Source: Actinomycetospora lutea (lineage in GTDB: Bacteria > Actinomycetota > Actinomycetes > Mycobacteriales > Pseudonocardiaceae). Taken from it: DNA of 48,827 nucleotides. The stretch is taken from NCBI RefSeq assembly GCF_028737205.1, contig NZ_JAQZAL010000040.1, forward strand, positions 1 to 48,827. The letters run 5' to 3'. The first letter of the stretch is position 1. The number at the start of each line of letters is the position of its first letter. Below are positions 48,733-48,827 of the stretch, piece after piece. The position numbers were made by a program, and so were the translations under genes. Under the pieces are notes generated by a model. That model ran no database searches. It was not told the origin of the DNA and saw nothing but the letters and a program-made list of their open reading frames with translations.

Positions 48733-48756
48733 CCGCCGGAGGTGCACCGGAGGACA

Positions 48757-48827
48757 TCAGCAGAGCGCCGTGGCCTGGTCGTCGAGGCGGAACATCGGGC
48801 CGGTGTCGGTGGGCGCGTCGTAGTAGC
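48757..48827 (-). CDS. 3' end of a gene running in from the right edge
   Basis: Read on the minus strand, the last 22 codons are YYDAPTDTGPMFRLDDQATAL followed by Cys and TGA. Codon use looks natural. Too short to name. Confidence 0.35.
   Translation of the reverse strand, partial: YYDAPTDTGPMFRLDDQATALC

Noticed and set aside
1..48827. CRISPR array or rRNA genes
   Set aside because: No regularly spaced repeats and no rRNA-like stretches were seen anywhere in the window.

Overview
The window is high-GC actinobacterial DNA, most likely from a Pseudonocardia-like actinomycete. The clues are the GC-biased third codon positions, frequent GTG starts, GTGA/ATGA stop-start overlaps, and actinobacterial small families (DUF3040, DUF1918, DUF1876, DUF2267 and an Rv0571c-like phosphoribosyltransferase-hydrolase fusion). 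The genus is an inference from style, not from a marker gene.

The centrepiece is a compact run of 18 minus-strand genes (34095 down to 10540) encoding an extracellular contractile injection system (eCIS), a phage-tail-like particle. In transcription order: sheath, inner tube, a zinc-ribbon baseplate-like protein, a Pro-rich protein, a DUF4255 terminator/cap protein, an AAA+ ATPase, a 71-aa protein, a DUF4157 protein with an HNH-like segment, a CIS tube/hub protein, a LysM-like protein, a gp27-like hub, a gp5-like spike, a PAAR tip, gp25, two baseplate-J-like proteins of equal length, a tail-protein-I-like protein and a DUF6519 protein. Most neighbours overlap by 1-4 nt, so this looks like one operon. 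A candidate promoter sits just upstream of the sheath gene. I see no capsid, terminase, lysis or integrase gene, no obvious tape-measure protein and no tail fibre.

Both flanks of the eCIS carry hydrolase genes whose proteins lack signal peptides. The left flank (2.8-8.85 kb) has a bacterial-SH3 protein, a small beta-rich protein, a membrane protein and two subtilisin-like (S8) peptidases. The right flank (34.5-37.8 kb) has a third S8 peptidase and an M14 carboxypeptidase. Three of these four peptidases sit beside a tiny gene encoding a free-standing copy of one of the peptidase's own accessory domains: the C-terminal domain of S8 number 1, the prodomain of S8 number 3, and the prodomain of the M14 enzyme. 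I infer that these leaderless peptidases and their detached domains are candidate eCIS cargo with matching inhibitors or chaperones. This is the most novel feature of the window.

Two stretches are decayed. Bases 1-2.8 kb hold a truncated UMF1 transporter start, a broken DUF3040 copy, a broken AMP-binding enzyme and two direct repeats resembling tRNA-Lys 3' ends, which fit old integration sites. Bases 8.84-10.5 kb hold a frameshifted TIR gene, an IS110-type transposase remnant and a frameshifted LuxR-type regulator. The eCIS block therefore looks like an accessory island with scarred edges.

From 38.3 kb to the end is a stress/dormancy-type neighbourhood: DUF1918, DUF1876 (Rv1738 family), histidine ammonia-lyase, the Rv0571c-like fusion, DUF2267, a PRPP synthetase paralogue, a zinc-ribbon-like protein, DUF3040, an FtsH protease, a STAS-like protein and DUF4260. 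One good and one weaker DosR-like palindrome lie upstream of genes whose mycobacterial relatives belong to the DosR regulon.
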